A DNA stretch of 64,000 nt, taken from contig NZ_LT629784.1 of NCBI RefSeq assembly GCF_900105595.1, forward strand, positions 3,936,501 through 4,000,500, read 5' to 3'. Under the pieces are notes generated by a model that did no database searches, was not told the DNA's origin, and worked only from the letters and a program-made list of their open reading frames with translations. Position numbers and translations under genes: made by a program. How positions within the stretch are numbered: the stretch's first letter is position 1; every line of letters starts with the position of its first letter. This stretch comes from Stappia sp. ES.058. Lineage in GTDB: Bacteria > Pseudomonadota > Alphaproteobacteria > Rhizobiales > Stappiaceae. Positions 25,570 through 34,033 of the stretch are shown piece by piece.

Positions 25570-26826
25570 ATGACAGCTCATGCGACGACGATCGGCAGCG
25601 CCAATCGCGGTACCTTGATAATCGTTGTCGCCGGGAGCATCGTGCTGGCGCTGGCGTTCGGTGTGCGCTCTGTCTTTGGCGGGGTCGTCGAGCCCTTGTC
25701 GAACGACCTGTTCGACGGCAGAATCGAGGTGTTTTCGCTTTCCATCGCGATTCAGAACCTGGTCTGGGGTCTTGCGCAGCCGGGCTTCGGTATCATCGCC
25801 GACAAATATGGCGACCGGCGCGCGTTGTGGCTCGGTTTCTTCTGTTATGTCGCCGGGATGGCGGTCTGTATTGCCGGATCGACGGCGTTCTCGCAGCACA
25901 TCGGGGCCGGCGTTCTCGTCGGCATGGGGATTTCGGGCACGGCGTTCGGCGTCGTCCTTGCGGTGGTCGGGCGGGCCGCACCGGAAGACAAGCGCAGTTA
26001 CTATCTTGGCATCACCTCGGCCATGGGATCCACCGGTCAGGTCGTTCTGCCGCTTCTGGTCTCCTGGCTGATCGAATGGCTCGACTGGCGGACGACGTTG
26101 ATCGTCGTTACCTTTGCACTCGCCCCCATGGCGGTGTGCATTCCGTTTCTCCGGGCGCAAACGCGTCCGGCGGTGCGCACTGCGGACAGCGTCTCGCTTG
26201 CCCGTGCGGTCAGACAGGCGTTCGGGCACTCGAGCTATACGCTGCTCAGCGCCGGATTTTTCGTCTGCGGCTTCCACCTCGCCTTCATCACGGCGCATCT
26301 TCCGAGCTACGTGCAAAACTTCTGTGTCTCGACGGCGTCCGCGGCGGAGCTGCGCGCGCTGGGACTTCAGGCCCTTGCACTCGCCGGCTTTGCCAACATC
26401 TTCGGCACGCTGTTCGCGTCGCATCTGGGGACCAGATTTCCGAAACCCTATGTTCTCGCCGCGATCTACGCGCTCCGGGCGCTCGCGATCCTCATCTTCA
26501 TCACGCTGCCGGTAACGCCGACGTCCGTTTTGATCTTCGCCCTCGCGATGGGCGGGCTCTGGCTTTCGACGGTGCCGCTGACCAGTGCGCTGATCCTGAC
26601 GATGTTCGGTCCGCGTGCGATGGGGACCCTGTTCGGCTTCGTTTTCCTGAGCCACCAGCTCGGCGGGTTCGCCGGTGTATGGCTCGGCGGGTTCGTCTTC
26701 GATCGGTACGCCAGCTATGATCAGGTTTGGTATCTTGCGATCGCGCTGGGTCTGGTTTCTGCGCTCGCCCATCTTCTCGTTCGGGAGCGGCCGGCTCCCT
26801 GCATAGGCCTTGCCCATGGCGAATGA
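25570..26826 (+). CDS. Major facilitator superfamily transporter
   Basis: 418 residues with about 12 hydrophobic helices. Between TM2 and TM3 the loop DKYGDRRALWLGFF matches the MFS motif A region (G-x-x-x-D-R-x-G-R/K-R). It resembles the monocarboxylate/oxalate-type MFS group (VRSVFGGVVEPLSNDLFDG at the N-terminus). Divergent from the LysR gene; its stop overlaps the start of a LysE-type gene, so the two transporters are coexpressed. Confidence 0.87.
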   Translation: MTAHATTIGSANRGTLIIVVAGSIVLALAFGVRSVFGGVVEPLSNDLFDGRIEVFSLSIAIQNLVWGLAQPGFGIIADKYGDRRALWLGFFCYVAGMAVCIAGSTAFSQHIGAGVLVGMGISGTAFGVVLAVVGRAAPEDKRSYYLGITSAMGSTGQVVLPLLVSWLIEWLDWRTTLIVVTFALAPMAVCIPFLRAQTRPAVRTADSVSLARAVRQAFGHSSYTLLSAGFFVCGFHLAFITAHLPSYVQNFCVSTASAAELRALGLQALALAGFANIFGTLFASHLGTRFPKPYVLAAIYALRALAILIFITLPVTPTSVLIFALAMGGLWLSTVPLTSALILTMFGPRAMGTLFGFVFLSHQLGGFAGVWLGGFVFDRYASYDQVWYLAIALGLVSALAHLLVRERPAPCIGLAHGE

Positions 26827-27415
26827 ACTTCTTTTCCTCTGGCTTGCAGCCTTCCCGCTCATGGGAAGTCCGGGGCCGGCCACAATGAGCCTTGCCGGTC
26901 TCGGCACGGCCTTCGGGTTTCGCTCGAGCCTCAGCTACCTTCTCGGTATCATCGCCGGCACGACCGTCGTTCTGCTGTTGATCGCGACAGGCGCGACCGC
27001 CCTTGTCCTCGCCCAGCCACTTCTTCTCACGGCGCTGACGATTGTCGCCGGGATCTATATCCTCTACCTCGCCTGGAAAATCGCCATGGCCCCTGTCGGC
27101 CCGATGCCTTTGCGTTTGGAGCAGGCGCCGGCCTTCGTACCGGGCTTCAGCCTGGCCATTGCGAATCCGAAGGCCTTCGCAGCGATCGGAGCAGTCTATG
27201 CAGGTCACACCCTCGTCGCGGACAGCCCGATGGTCGATGCGGTCCTCAAACTGGCGGCACTCGCCTTGGTCATCATGATCGTCAACACGCTCTGGCTCGG
27301 CTTTGGCGCAACCTTTTCAAGGGTCCTGACAAGTCCCGTTGCCGGACGGGTGGCAAATATCCTCTTCGCCAGCATGCTGGTGGTGTCGGTCGGGTTCGCG
27401 CTGATAGCAGCATGA
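26816..27415 (+). CDS. LysE-family exporter
   Basis: 199 residues with the LysE signature AAFPLMGSPGPATMSLAGLGTAFGFR in TM1, LGIIAGTTVVLLLIATG, and FSLAIANPKAFAAIGAVYAG at the central helix. Start overlaps the MFS gene end by 11 bases. Together with the LysR gene and MFS it suggests a small regulated uptake/efflux unit for an amino-acid-like compound. Confidence 0.87.
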   Translation: MANELLFLWLAAFPLMGSPGPATMSLAGLGTAFGFRSSLSYLLGIIAGTTVVLLLIATGATALVLAQPLLLTALTIVAGIYILYLAWKIAMAPVGPMPLRLEQAPAFVPGFSLAIANPKAFAAIGAVYAGHTLVADSPMVDAVLKLAALALVIMIVNTLWLGFGATFSRVLTSPVAGRVANILFASMLVVSVGFALIAA

Positions 27416-27844
27416 CGTCGGGCGCGGCTTCTCGGGCCCATCCTTGTAGTCGCGACGTTACGTAAGGCCTTCTTTTCAGACGTTTTCTTGTGGACCGATA
27501 CCCGCTCCGGTCCTGCTTTCGACCCGGAATGGTTGAACGAACCTGTGCCCGCGATGAGATCAGGGTCTCAATTAGCCATATCCACTACGCGATGGCGGCC
27601 GTCGAGGCGCTGGACCAGGCCGGCTGGACGCCGGAAGATCCGGTCGCGCGCAAGCGCACTGCCACAATGGACGGCACGGTGCGGGCGGTGAAGCCGCCGA
27701 TGGCGACCGGGTCGACATAGGCTTCCGTGCCGCCGCGCGCTCCGCAAACGTGAAGCATGTCTCTCCAGTGCCTTCGGCTTTGGCGGGGTGAACGCGGCGC
27801 TGGTGTTCAGCCGGGCGGACTGAGGCGCGACCGCAGCGCCTGCA
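27416..27844. other. Intergenic stretch, no gene recognised
   Basis: Contains a 76-codon open frame (from 27490) with the segment ISHIHYAMAAVEALDQAGW, which looks protein-like but which I cannot place; it may be a remnant. No repeat or strong hairpin seen. Confidence 0.4.
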
Positions 27845-28450
27845 TCACGGTTCGATCTCGATGGTCCCGGAGACCTCGAAACCGTCCTGTCCCATGCGGC
27901 CGACGACGATTTCGCCGGAGGCCGGATAGACGCCGGTCAGTGCCGTGATGTTCACCTGATGGGTGACGAGAAGCACGGCTTCATCCGCAGGCCTTGCCCG
28001 AAGCAAGGCGAGCGTTTCGCGTGTTTGTGCGTCCCGGCGCGCGCGTTGCGTGAAAAAGGAATTCAGCGCGGGAAGGTCTTCCACGGCACCTAACGCGAGA
28101 AGTCTCGCCGTTTCCCGGCAGCGGCACCACTGCGAGGTCAGAACCCGGTCGAAGGAGACCCCTTCGGCACGCAACCGGTCTCCGATCTTCCTTGCCTGCG
28201 CACGGCCGCGGTCGTCGAGGGTGCGCTGGGTGGTGCAGTTGCCCAGCGTGAAGCCCGCCGGGTCGCCCGTTCCCGGAGCGAGTGCATGACGCATCACGGC
28301 AATCGCGCCGGGCTGCTTCAGTGCGGCCCAGGCGTCTTGCGCATCATCGGCTGCGGCCAGCGGGCCGATGCCGACACCGGCCAGAACCAGCAACGGCAGC
28401 CCGAAAAATCGAGCGAAAACCCGGGTAAAGGCGAAGAGACGCGATTGCAT
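27845..28450 (-). CDS. Histidine phosphatase family protein, exported
   Basis: 201 residues. A signal peptide (FFGLPLLVLAGVGIGPLAAADDA) sends it to the periplasm. The catalytic loop is IAVMRHALAPG (RHG-type), followed by LDDRGRAQARKIGDRLRAEG, the SQWCRCRETA block and the second histidine in LLVTHQVNITALTG. Family members of this kind hydrolyse phosphate esters outside the cytoplasm. Substrate unknown and the gene stands alone. Confidence 0.88.
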   Translation of the reverse strand: MQSRLFAFTRVFARFFGLPLLVLAGVGIGPLAAADDAQDAWAALKQPGAIAVMRHALAPGTGDPAGFTLGNCTTQRTLDDRGRAQARKIGDRLRAEGVSFDRVLTSQWCRCRETARLLALGAVEDLPALNSFFTQRARRDAQTRETLALLRARPADEAVLLVTHQVNITALTGVYPASGEIVVGRMGQDGFEVSGTIEIEP

Positions 28451-28864
28451 GGGAGCCTCGTTCCAGCGGTCATGGACGCAAGGTCACCTATGGCGGGATG
28501 CGATGCCGTCAAGCGGGAGCCAAGGGAGGCGCATATGCCGTCAGCCGTTCGCGCGAGCACAGGATCGTGGAGGCGGCTTGCTGCGCGTGCTTGTGCGTCA
28601 CGGTCAAGACCTTGATTTTTTCAGACACGGGTCGACTGACGGATGCGTCCGGACAGGTGGCGCGACTTTTCCCCGCAACGACATTGCGGATTTTTCGATA
28701 TTCCACCCTGCATATCTTCTGGCCGGCCCCGTATTTCTCGATCGCCAAGATGCGATTCGCGGTTGATCGTCGTGGTGTTTGCTGGGACGTCGCGACGGGT
28801 TTCGATAGGCTGCGGGCTGGTTCGGCGTGTCAGGCCGGCGTGCAATGCGGGTGAGGTGCAGCGA
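28451..28864. other. Intergenic stretch, no gene recognised
   Basis: Lies between divergent genes and so must hold two promoters. A 119-codon open frame on the plus strand has no family likeness or ribosome site. TTGATTTTTTCAGACA near 28613 is AT-rich, but I cannot assign promoter boxes with confidence. Confidence 0.35.
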
Positions 28865-29668
28865 ATGGAAACCGGGGGAACGGCTGACAGCCTGGTCCAT
28901 GTCTATCTGCTGCGCGATGCGGATCCGGCGTTCGATGGGTTGGAGGCGCTTTGGCGAGAAACACTGTCGGACACGGAGCACGAGCGGGCCGATCATTTCC
29001 GCTTTCCCCGCCATGCCCGACAGAGCCGGCTCGCGCATGGTCTGAAACGCCACGCACTCTCGGCGCACCATCCGCACATCGCGCCGGCGGACTGGCGGTT
29101 CGTCTCCGGCGACCACGGCAAGCCGCGGGTTGACGGTGTGGCCGAAGCGCCGGCGTTCAATCTCTCGCATTCCGAAGGGGTGATCGCGCTCGCCGTGTCG
29201 CCGCACGCGGGAGTGAGCCTGCGCCTTGGCATCGACGTGGAGGCGACGACCCGCAAGGTGTCCGAGGGCTTGGCGGAGCGGTTCTTTGCGCCGGATGAAG
29301 TCGCGGCGCTCATGGCGCTGCCCGATGCGGAGCAGCCGTTGCGATTCTTCGCGTTATGGACACTGAAGGAAAGCTATATCAAGGCCGTGGGGATGGGGCT
29401 TGCGATCCCGCTCGACAGGTTCGCCTTCGGATTTTCCGGAACGGAGGCCCTGTCGTTTCGTGCCGATCGCGAGGAACGGCCCGAAGACTGGACCTTTCGC
29501 CAGACGGTCCTGTCCGGGCCGGGCGGCGGTCACAGCCTTGCGCTGGGCTGGGCGGCGGACGACGGAGGGGCCCCGATCAGTGTCGAGATCTTCGAGATCG
29601 TCCCGGACGGTCATGCCGTGCCGAAAGAACTGCTTTGGCAGCGCTCCACCCGACAGGCCCAGCCATGA
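28865..29668 (+). CDS. 4'-phosphopantetheinyl transferase (Sfp type)
   Basis: 267 residues. The two PPTase motifs are present: GIDVEATT and FALWTLKESYIKAVGMG, plus the upstream FNLSHSEGVIALAV. The enzyme transfers phosphopantetheine from CoA to carrier proteins. The Sfp-type length points to secondary-metabolite or fatty-acid carrier proteins rather than AcpS housekeeping, but no NRPS or PKS gene is in the window. GAGG lies upstream of the ATG. Confidence 0.92.
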   Translation: METGGTADSLVHVYLLRDADPAFDGLEALWRETLSDTEHERADHFRFPRHARQSRLAHGLKRHALSAHHPHIAPADWRFVSGDHGKPRVDGVAEAPAFNLSHSEGVIALAVSPHAGVSLRLGIDVEATTRKVSEGLAERFFAPDEVAALMALPDAEQPLRFFALWTLKESYIKAVGMGLAIPLDRFAFGFSGTEALSFRADREERPEDWTFRQTVLSGPGGGHSLALGWAADDGGAPISVEIFEIVPDGHAVPKELLWQRSTRQAQP

Positions 29669-29690
29669 GCGCGCCGGCGAACCGGCGCGC
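29669..29690. terminator. Bidirectional hairpin between convergent PPTase and peroxiredoxin genes
   Basis: GCGCGCCGG-CGAA-CCGGCGCGC: a perfect 9-bp stem closed by a CGAA tetraloop, beginning at the PPTase stop codon and lying just before the peroxiredoxin stop, so it can end transcription from both sides. Confidence 0.75.
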
Positions 29691-29698
29691 CCTGTGTT

Positions 29699-30325
29699 TC
29701 AGACCTCTGTGAGGCGCAGGTAGGACCGGACCTCGTCCCAGCCTTGCGGAAAGATGTCCTTGGCCTCGTCGTTGCTGATCGAGGGCGGGATGATGACCTT
29801 GTCGCCTGGGCGCCAGTCGGCCGGAGTGGCGACGCGCTTGGCATCGCCCAGCTGCAGCGCGTCGATCACCCGGAGGATCTCGTCAAAGTTCCGGCCCACC
29901 GACATCGGATAGGTCATGGTCAGGCGGATCTTCTTGTTCGGATCGATGATGAAGACGCTGCGGACCGCCGCCGTCGCGCTCTCCGAGGGATGGATCATCT
30001 CGTAGAGCTTGGCGATCTTGAGGTCGGGGTCTGCGACGATCGGGAAGGTCAGGCTGGTGTTCTGGGTGTCGTTGACGTCCAGGATCCAGGTCTTGTGCTC
30101 TTCCACTGTGTCCGTCGAAAGGCCGATCGGCTTGGTGTTGCGCTTGGCGAATTCGTCGGCCAGCTGCGCCGTGCGCCCCATTTCGGTCGTGCATACGGGC
30201 GTGTAGTCGGCCGGATGGCTGAAGAAGAATGCCCAGCTGTCGCCGATCCAGTCGTGGAAGTTGATCTTGCCGTTCGTCGTCTCGACGTCGAAGTCCGGGG
30301 CGGTTTCGCCAATTCTGAGGGTCAT
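29699..30325 (-). CDS. 1-Cys peroxiredoxin (Prx6/AhpC-TSA family)
   Basis: 208 residues. Peroxidatic cysteine in FFSHPADYTPVCTTEMG; the long Prx6-type C-terminal domain (VGRNFDEILRVIDALQLGD, VATPADWRPGDKVIIPPSIS) is present and no AhpC-type resolving cysteine is seen. Reduces hydroperoxides in the cytoplasm. The second ATG of MPMTLRIG is chosen since AGGAG lies six bases before it. Separated from the aromatic operon by a strong hairpin, so probably independently expressed. Confidence 0.93.
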   Translation of the reverse strand: MTLRIGETAPDFDVETTNGKINFHDWIGDSWAFFFSHPADYTPVCTTEMGRTAQLADEFAKRNTKPIGLSTDTVEEHKTWILDVNDTQNTSLTFPIVADPDLKIAKLYEMIHPSESATAAVRSVFIIDPNKKIRLTMTYPMSVGRNFDEILRVIDALQLGDAKRVATPADWRPGDKVIIPPSISNDEAKDIFPQGWDEVRSYLRLTEV

Positions 30326-30402
30326 GGGCATCTCCTGAAAGAGTAGTTTCGTGAAATCGTATATAGGTGGCCGCACGCGCGGCCGGCATTGCGCGAAATC
30401 GA

Positions 30403-30434
30403 CGCAGCCCCGGCGCGTGTGCGCCGGGGCTGCG
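30403..30434 (-). terminator. 14-bp hairpin ending the hmg/mha operon
   Basis: Stem 30403-30416 with 30421-30434, perfect, GTGT loop (plus strand), placed between the VOC gene stop and the peroxiredoxin start. The very stable GC stem makes it a likely end of the six-gene aromatic transcript. Confidence 0.75.
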
Positions 30435-30459
30435 GATGGGCAAGGCGTCCCGATATGTG

Positions 30460-31011
30460 TCAGGCGGTTCCGGACTTGTCCAGTTCCCTGGCGTGCAGCC
30501 AGGCAGCATGCTGGGGCGCGCGCTTGGTTTTCGACCATTCCTCCAGCATGTCCCATTTCACCGCGTCGAGCTTCTTCAGCATCTCGTCTTCGGCCGGATC
30601 CGGGCAGGCCAGTTCCACGCGGTGGCCGTTCGGATCGAAGAAATAGATGGAATGGAAGATCGAATGGTCTGTGACGCCGAGCACCTCGATGCCGCTCTTT
30701 TCCAGCTTTTCCTTGTAGGCGATCAGCGTGTCGCGGTCCTTCACCTTGAACGCGATATGCTGAACCCATTCCGGCGTGTTGGGATCGCGCCCCATTTCCG
30801 GCTTGGTCGGCAGTTCGAAGAAGGCGAGCACATTGCCGGCGCCTGCATCGAGAAAGACGTGCATGTAGGGGTCCGGCTCATGCGTGGAGGGCACCTTGTC
30901 CTCCGCGATCGCCAGAACGAAATCCATGTTCAGGTTGTCGACATACCAGTTCACCGTTTCCTTGGCATCCTTGCAGCGGTAGGCGACGTGGTGGATCTGT
31001 TCGATTTTCAT
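30460..31011 (-). CDS. VOC-superfamily (glyoxalase/dioxygenase fold) protein
   Basis: 183 residues with two beta-alpha-beta-beta-beta modules. Probable metal ligands: the H of IHHVAYRCKDA, E of LAFFELPTKP, H of WVQHIAFKVKD and E of PNGHRVELACPD, the normal H-E-H-E pattern. VOC enzymes include glyoxalases, extradiol dioxygenases, epimerases and thiol-dependent isomerases. As the last gene of a homogentisate operon it may act on a pathway intermediate; the exact reaction is unknown. AGGA seven bases before the ATG. Confidence 0.85.
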   Translation of the reverse strand: MKIEQIHHVAYRCKDAKETVNWYVDNLNMDFVLAIAEDKVPSTHEPDPYMHVFLDAGAGNVLAFFELPTKPEMGRDPNTPEWVQHIAFKVKDRDTLIAYKEKLEKSGIEVLGVTDHSIFHSIYFFDPNGHRVELACPDPAEDEMLKKLDAVKWDMLEEWSKTKRAPQHAAWLHARELDKSGTA

Positions 31012-31114
31012 GGGTGGTCCTTTCAGGTCTGTGTCGATGAAGGAACGCCCCGTCCGCGTTCGCGCAAAAGCCCTGGACAGCGATCCGGCCCTCTTCCGGA
31101 CCGCCGGCGGGCGG

Positions 31115-31324
31115 TTATCGTGCCGGTTTCGCCGCGGCGAGTGCTGCGCGGACCACATCGCGATCGCCGATGTGGTTGGTGAGGATCAGGATGAGCCGCG
31201 CATTGAGCGCCTCGCTCTCCTCCCGGTTCAGTCCCTCATGAGCGGCCAGAAGCTCGGCATAGAAGCCGTCCGGGTCCTTGAGGTTCGGCTCGAGTGTGAG
31301 CGTGTCGGGCGTTGGTGCTGTCAT
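31115..31324 (-). CDS. mhaB: DUF2783 small protein, candidate coupling subunit of the flavin hydroxylase (MhaB-like)
   Basis: 69 residues, mostly helical: LKDPDGFYAELLAAHEGLNRE and SEALNARLILILTNHIGD, which I recognise as DUF2783. Its GGAG ribosome site sits next to the stop of the flavin monooxygenase gene and the ATG is ten bases beyond, so the two are tightly coupled. In Pseudomonas putida U, 3-hydroxyphenylacetate 6-hydroxylase consists of a flavoprotein (MhaA) and a coupling protein of similar size (MhaB), beside hmg genes. The match in size and place is good; the function here is inferred. Confidence 0.65.
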   Translation of the reverse strand: MTAPTPDTLTLEPNLKDPDGFYAELLAAHEGLNREESEALNARLILILTNHIGDRDVVRAALAAAKPAR

Positions 31325-31334
31325 GATGCGCTCC

Positions 31335-32945
31335 TCAGGCCTGTGCGGTTGCGGTTTTCACGGCGGCAGCCACCGCGTCGGCGTCGAAGGTCGTCCAGCG
31401 CGCGGCCACATGCTGGTCGGGGCGCATCAGATAGACCGCGCTCGCCGCATCGCCCAGATAGCGTTCCTTGAGTGCCCCGGTGGGGTCGTCTTCCGCCGAA
31501 AGCGCAAGCCGGGAGACGGGAATGCCACCGATATCCAGCGTTTCGGGGGCATTGGCGTCGATGGTGACGAGCTGAAAACCGCCACCCAGCCGGTCGATCA
31601 ACCAGCCGCCGGCAATCGGGGCGTCGCTTGCCGGAGCGCCCGGGCGTGCGCGCGCCGGAAGATCTGCAGCGTCCGCGCCGTTGAGCGGGGACCCGTCGTA
31701 GATCGCGGGCAGCGACAGGCGACCGGAGTTCACCAGTGGCCGGGCGAAGGCATGATGCTCGGCGAGATCGAGCACCGCATCGCGAAATACACGGCTGGCG
31801 TGGCTCTTCGGCGTGATGAAATCGGTCGACCGCGAGGAATTCAGGATGTTCTCGTCGGCCGCGAAAACCCGCTCCCCGTCATAGGTGTCGAGAAGCGCTT
31901 CCGGGGCCTGGCCGTCGATCACGAGCTTGAGCTTCCAGATCAGATTGTCCGTGTCCTGGAAACCCGAGTTCGCGCCGCGCGCGCCGAAGGGCGAGACCTG
32001 ATGCGCGGCATCGCCGGCGAAGACCACTCTACCATGGCGGAACGTCTCCATGCGCCGGCACTGGAAGGTGTAGATCGAGACCCACTCGAATTCATAGTCG
32101 GTGTCCGGGCCGAGCATCGCCTCCAGCTTGGGGGCGATTTTCTCGGGGTCCTTTTCCGCCTCGCGGTCGATGTCCCAGCCAAGCTGAAGGTCGATGCGCC
32201 ACACGTCGTCAGGCTGCTTGTGTAGCAGTGCCGACTGGCCCTTGTTGAAGGGCGGATCGAACCAGAACCAGCGTTCTGTGGGGAAATCCGCCTTCATGAC
32301 AACGTCGGCGATCAGGAAGTTGTCCTCGAAGACGCGCCCCTGGAAATCGAGGCCGAGCATGGTGCGGGTCGGCGAGGCCGCACCATCGCAGGCAATCACC
32401 CAGTCGGCATCCATGAGGTAAGGGCCGTCCGGGGTTTCCACGGTGAGGCGCACGCTCTCGTCGTCCGGTTTGACGGCGGTGACCTTGTTGCCGCCGCGCA
32501 ATTCGATCTGCTTGCCTTGCGCCTGCAATGCGCGCACGCGGTCGACCAGATACTGCTCCAGATAATACTGCTGGAGGTTGATGAAGGCGGGGCGCTTGTG
32601 GCCGTCTTCCGGCAGGAGGTTGAAGTCGTAGACCTTGCGTTCGTCGAAGAAGACCTTGCCGAGGTTCCACACGACGCCCTTCTCGACCATCTCGTCGCCG
32701 CAACCGAGCCGGTCGAGGATCTCCAGTGGCCGCTTGGCGAAGCAAATCGCGCGCGAGCCCCAGCTCACCTTGTCGTTCTCGTCGAGCACGACGACGGGTA
32801 CATCGGCCTGGGCAAGGTCGATCGCGGCGGCGAGACCGACCGGCCCGGCACCCAGCACCACGACCGGATGGCGAACGGGCGTTTCGGTGTCCTGATCGGC
32901 TGAGCGCTGGTAGGGGTAGAGCGGCGTTTCGAAGATCTTCGTCAT
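31335..32945 (-). CDS. mhaA: FAD-dependent aromatic hydroxylase, candidate 3-hydroxyphenylacetate 6-hydroxylase (MhaA-like)
   Basis: 536 residues, PheA/TfdB/MhpA-type class A monooxygenase. FAD loop VVVLGAGPVGLAAAIDLAQ, the NADPH/FAD motif VIACDGAASPTR (DG) and the second FAD site VVFAGDAAHQVSPFGARGAN are present, plus a C-terminal thioredoxin-like domain without redox cysteines. Such enzymes hydroxylate a phenolic ring with NAD(P)H and O2. Since the operon next cleaves homogentisate, 3-hydroxyphenylacetate (or 2-hydroxyphenylacetate) is the natural substrate to propose. GGGAGG ribosome site before the ATG. Confidence 0.8.
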   Translation of the reverse strand: MTKIFETPLYPYQRSADQDTETPVRHPVVVLGAGPVGLAAAIDLAQADVPVVVLDENDKVSWGSRAICFAKRPLEILDRLGCGDEMVEKGVVWNLGKVFFDERKVYDFNLLPEDGHKRPAFINLQQYYLEQYLVDRVRALQAQGKQIELRGGNKVTAVKPDDESVRLTVETPDGPYLMDADWVIACDGAASPTRTMLGLDFQGRVFEDNFLIADVVMKADFPTERWFWFDPPFNKGQSALLHKQPDDVWRIDLQLGWDIDREAEKDPEKIAPKLEAMLGPDTDYEFEWVSIYTFQCRRMETFRHGRVVFAGDAAHQVSPFGARGANSGFQDTDNLIWKLKLVIDGQAPEALLDTYDGERVFAADENILNSSRSTDFITPKSHASRVFRDAVLDLAEHHAFARPLVNSGRLSLPAIYDGSPLNGADAADLPARARPGAPASDAPIAGGWLIDRLGGGFQLVTIDANAPETLDIGGIPVSRLALSAEDDPTGALKERYLGDAASAVYLMRPDQHVAARWTTFDADAVAAAVKTATAQA

Positions 32946-33017
32946 GTTTCCTCCCGAAGAAACGGCGGTACGGGGTCCGCCCCGGCGGGGTTTTCCACCG
33001 AAGCGGGCCCCGCGCGA

Positions 33018-33977
33018 TCAGCTCTGAAGGGCTTCCCACATTTCCTTGTCGCGCTGGGCCGTCCAGATTCGCGGCGTGTCGATGTCGCGCGCCTCGTCAT
33101 AGGCGCGCGCGACGTTGAACGGCAGGCAGTGTTCATAGATCGCGTAGTCGGAGAACTTCGGGTCGCACTCGGCGCGCGCCGCGTCCCAGGCATCCTTGAG
33201 CGAGCCGCCCTTCAGTGCGACCTGCGCCACCGGCCGGTAGGTCGACTTGACGAAGTCGCTGGTGGAATCGAGGGCCGCGTTGACCATCTCCTTGCCGACG
33301 AGCGCATCGCCGCGCCCCGGCGCAATGGCGTCGACGTCCCAGGCGCGGATCTTTTCCAGCGTGCCCGGCCAGTCGTGGAAGTGTCCGTCGCCGCAATAGC
33401 AGGCGGAGTGATACTCGACGATATCGCCGGTGAACATGACGTTGCTGTCGGGCACATACATGACGATGTCGCCGGCCGTATGGGCGCGGCCCAGGAACAT
33501 CAGGTCGACGCGGCGCTTGCCGAGATAGACCGACATGCGGTCGTTGAACGTCATGGTCGGCCAGGTCAGCGGCGGAATGTCGGCAACATTGTCGTAGCCC
33601 TGGAACAGGCGCGGGAAGCGCATGAACTCGGACTCGCGGTCCTCCATGCCGCGCTCGACCACCATGGAGCGGGCCTTCTCGCTCATGATGATGTTCGGGG
33701 CGTTGTAGGCGGCGGCGCCCAGCACGCGCACGGCGTGATAATGCGTCAGCGCCAGATGGGTGATCGGCTTGTCGGTGACTTCGCGCACCTTCTCGATCAC
33801 CTTGTTGGCGAGACGCGGCGTGGCCTGCGCCTCGATGATCATCACGCTGTCGTCGCCGATGATCACGCCGGTGTTGGGATCGCCTTCGGCGGTGAAGGCC
33901 CACAGGCCGTCGCCGATCTCGGTGAAGGAGATGTTCTTTTCGCTCATGTCGCCCTGGGAGGCGAATGCCTTGGCCAT
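33018..33977 (-). CDS. MBL-fold protein with altered metal motif, in the homogentisate operon
   Basis: 319 residues, metallo-beta-lactamase fold: VIIGDDSVMIIEAQATP, then LALTHYHAVRVLGAAAY, VDLMFLGRAHTAGDIVMYVP and NVMFTGDIVEYHSA. The canonical HxHxDH is changed: H79 and H81 remain but positions 83-84 are V and R instead of D and H, so a two-metal site of the usual sort is unlikely. Strong AGGAG before the ATG. Located between the fumarylacetoacetase and the flavin hydroxylase; a lactonase, thioesterase or isomerase-like role in the pathway is possible, none is proven. Confidence 0.83.
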   Translation of the reverse strand: MAKAFASQGDMSEKNISFTEIGDGLWAFTAEGDPNTGVIIGDDSVMIIEAQATPRLANKVIEKVREVTDKPITHLALTHYHAVRVLGAAAYNAPNIIMSEKARSMVVERGMEDRESEFMRFPRLFQGYDNVADIPPLTWPTMTFNDRMSVYLGKRRVDLMFLGRAHTAGDIVMYVPDSNVMFTGDIVEYHSACYCGDGHFHDWPGTLEKIRAWDVDAIAPGRGDALVGKEMVNAALDSTSDFVKSTYRPVAQVALKGGSLKDAWDAARAECDPKFSDYAIYEHCLPFNVARAYDEARDIDTPRIWTAQRDKEMWEALQS

Positions 33978-34033
33978 GGTTGGCTCCTGAAGTTTGTGTT
34001 CGTTTGCTGCGCCGGGGCACGCGGATCGCGGTC

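Noticed and set aside
25504..26907. 467-codon open frame antisense to the MFS gene
   Set aside because: Very charged, repetitive RDGEN-rich product typical of the complement of a membrane-protein gene.
27490..27720. Small protein-coding gene
   Set aside because: One segment looks protein-like, but there is no family match, start context or partner; kept only as an unassigned intergenic note.
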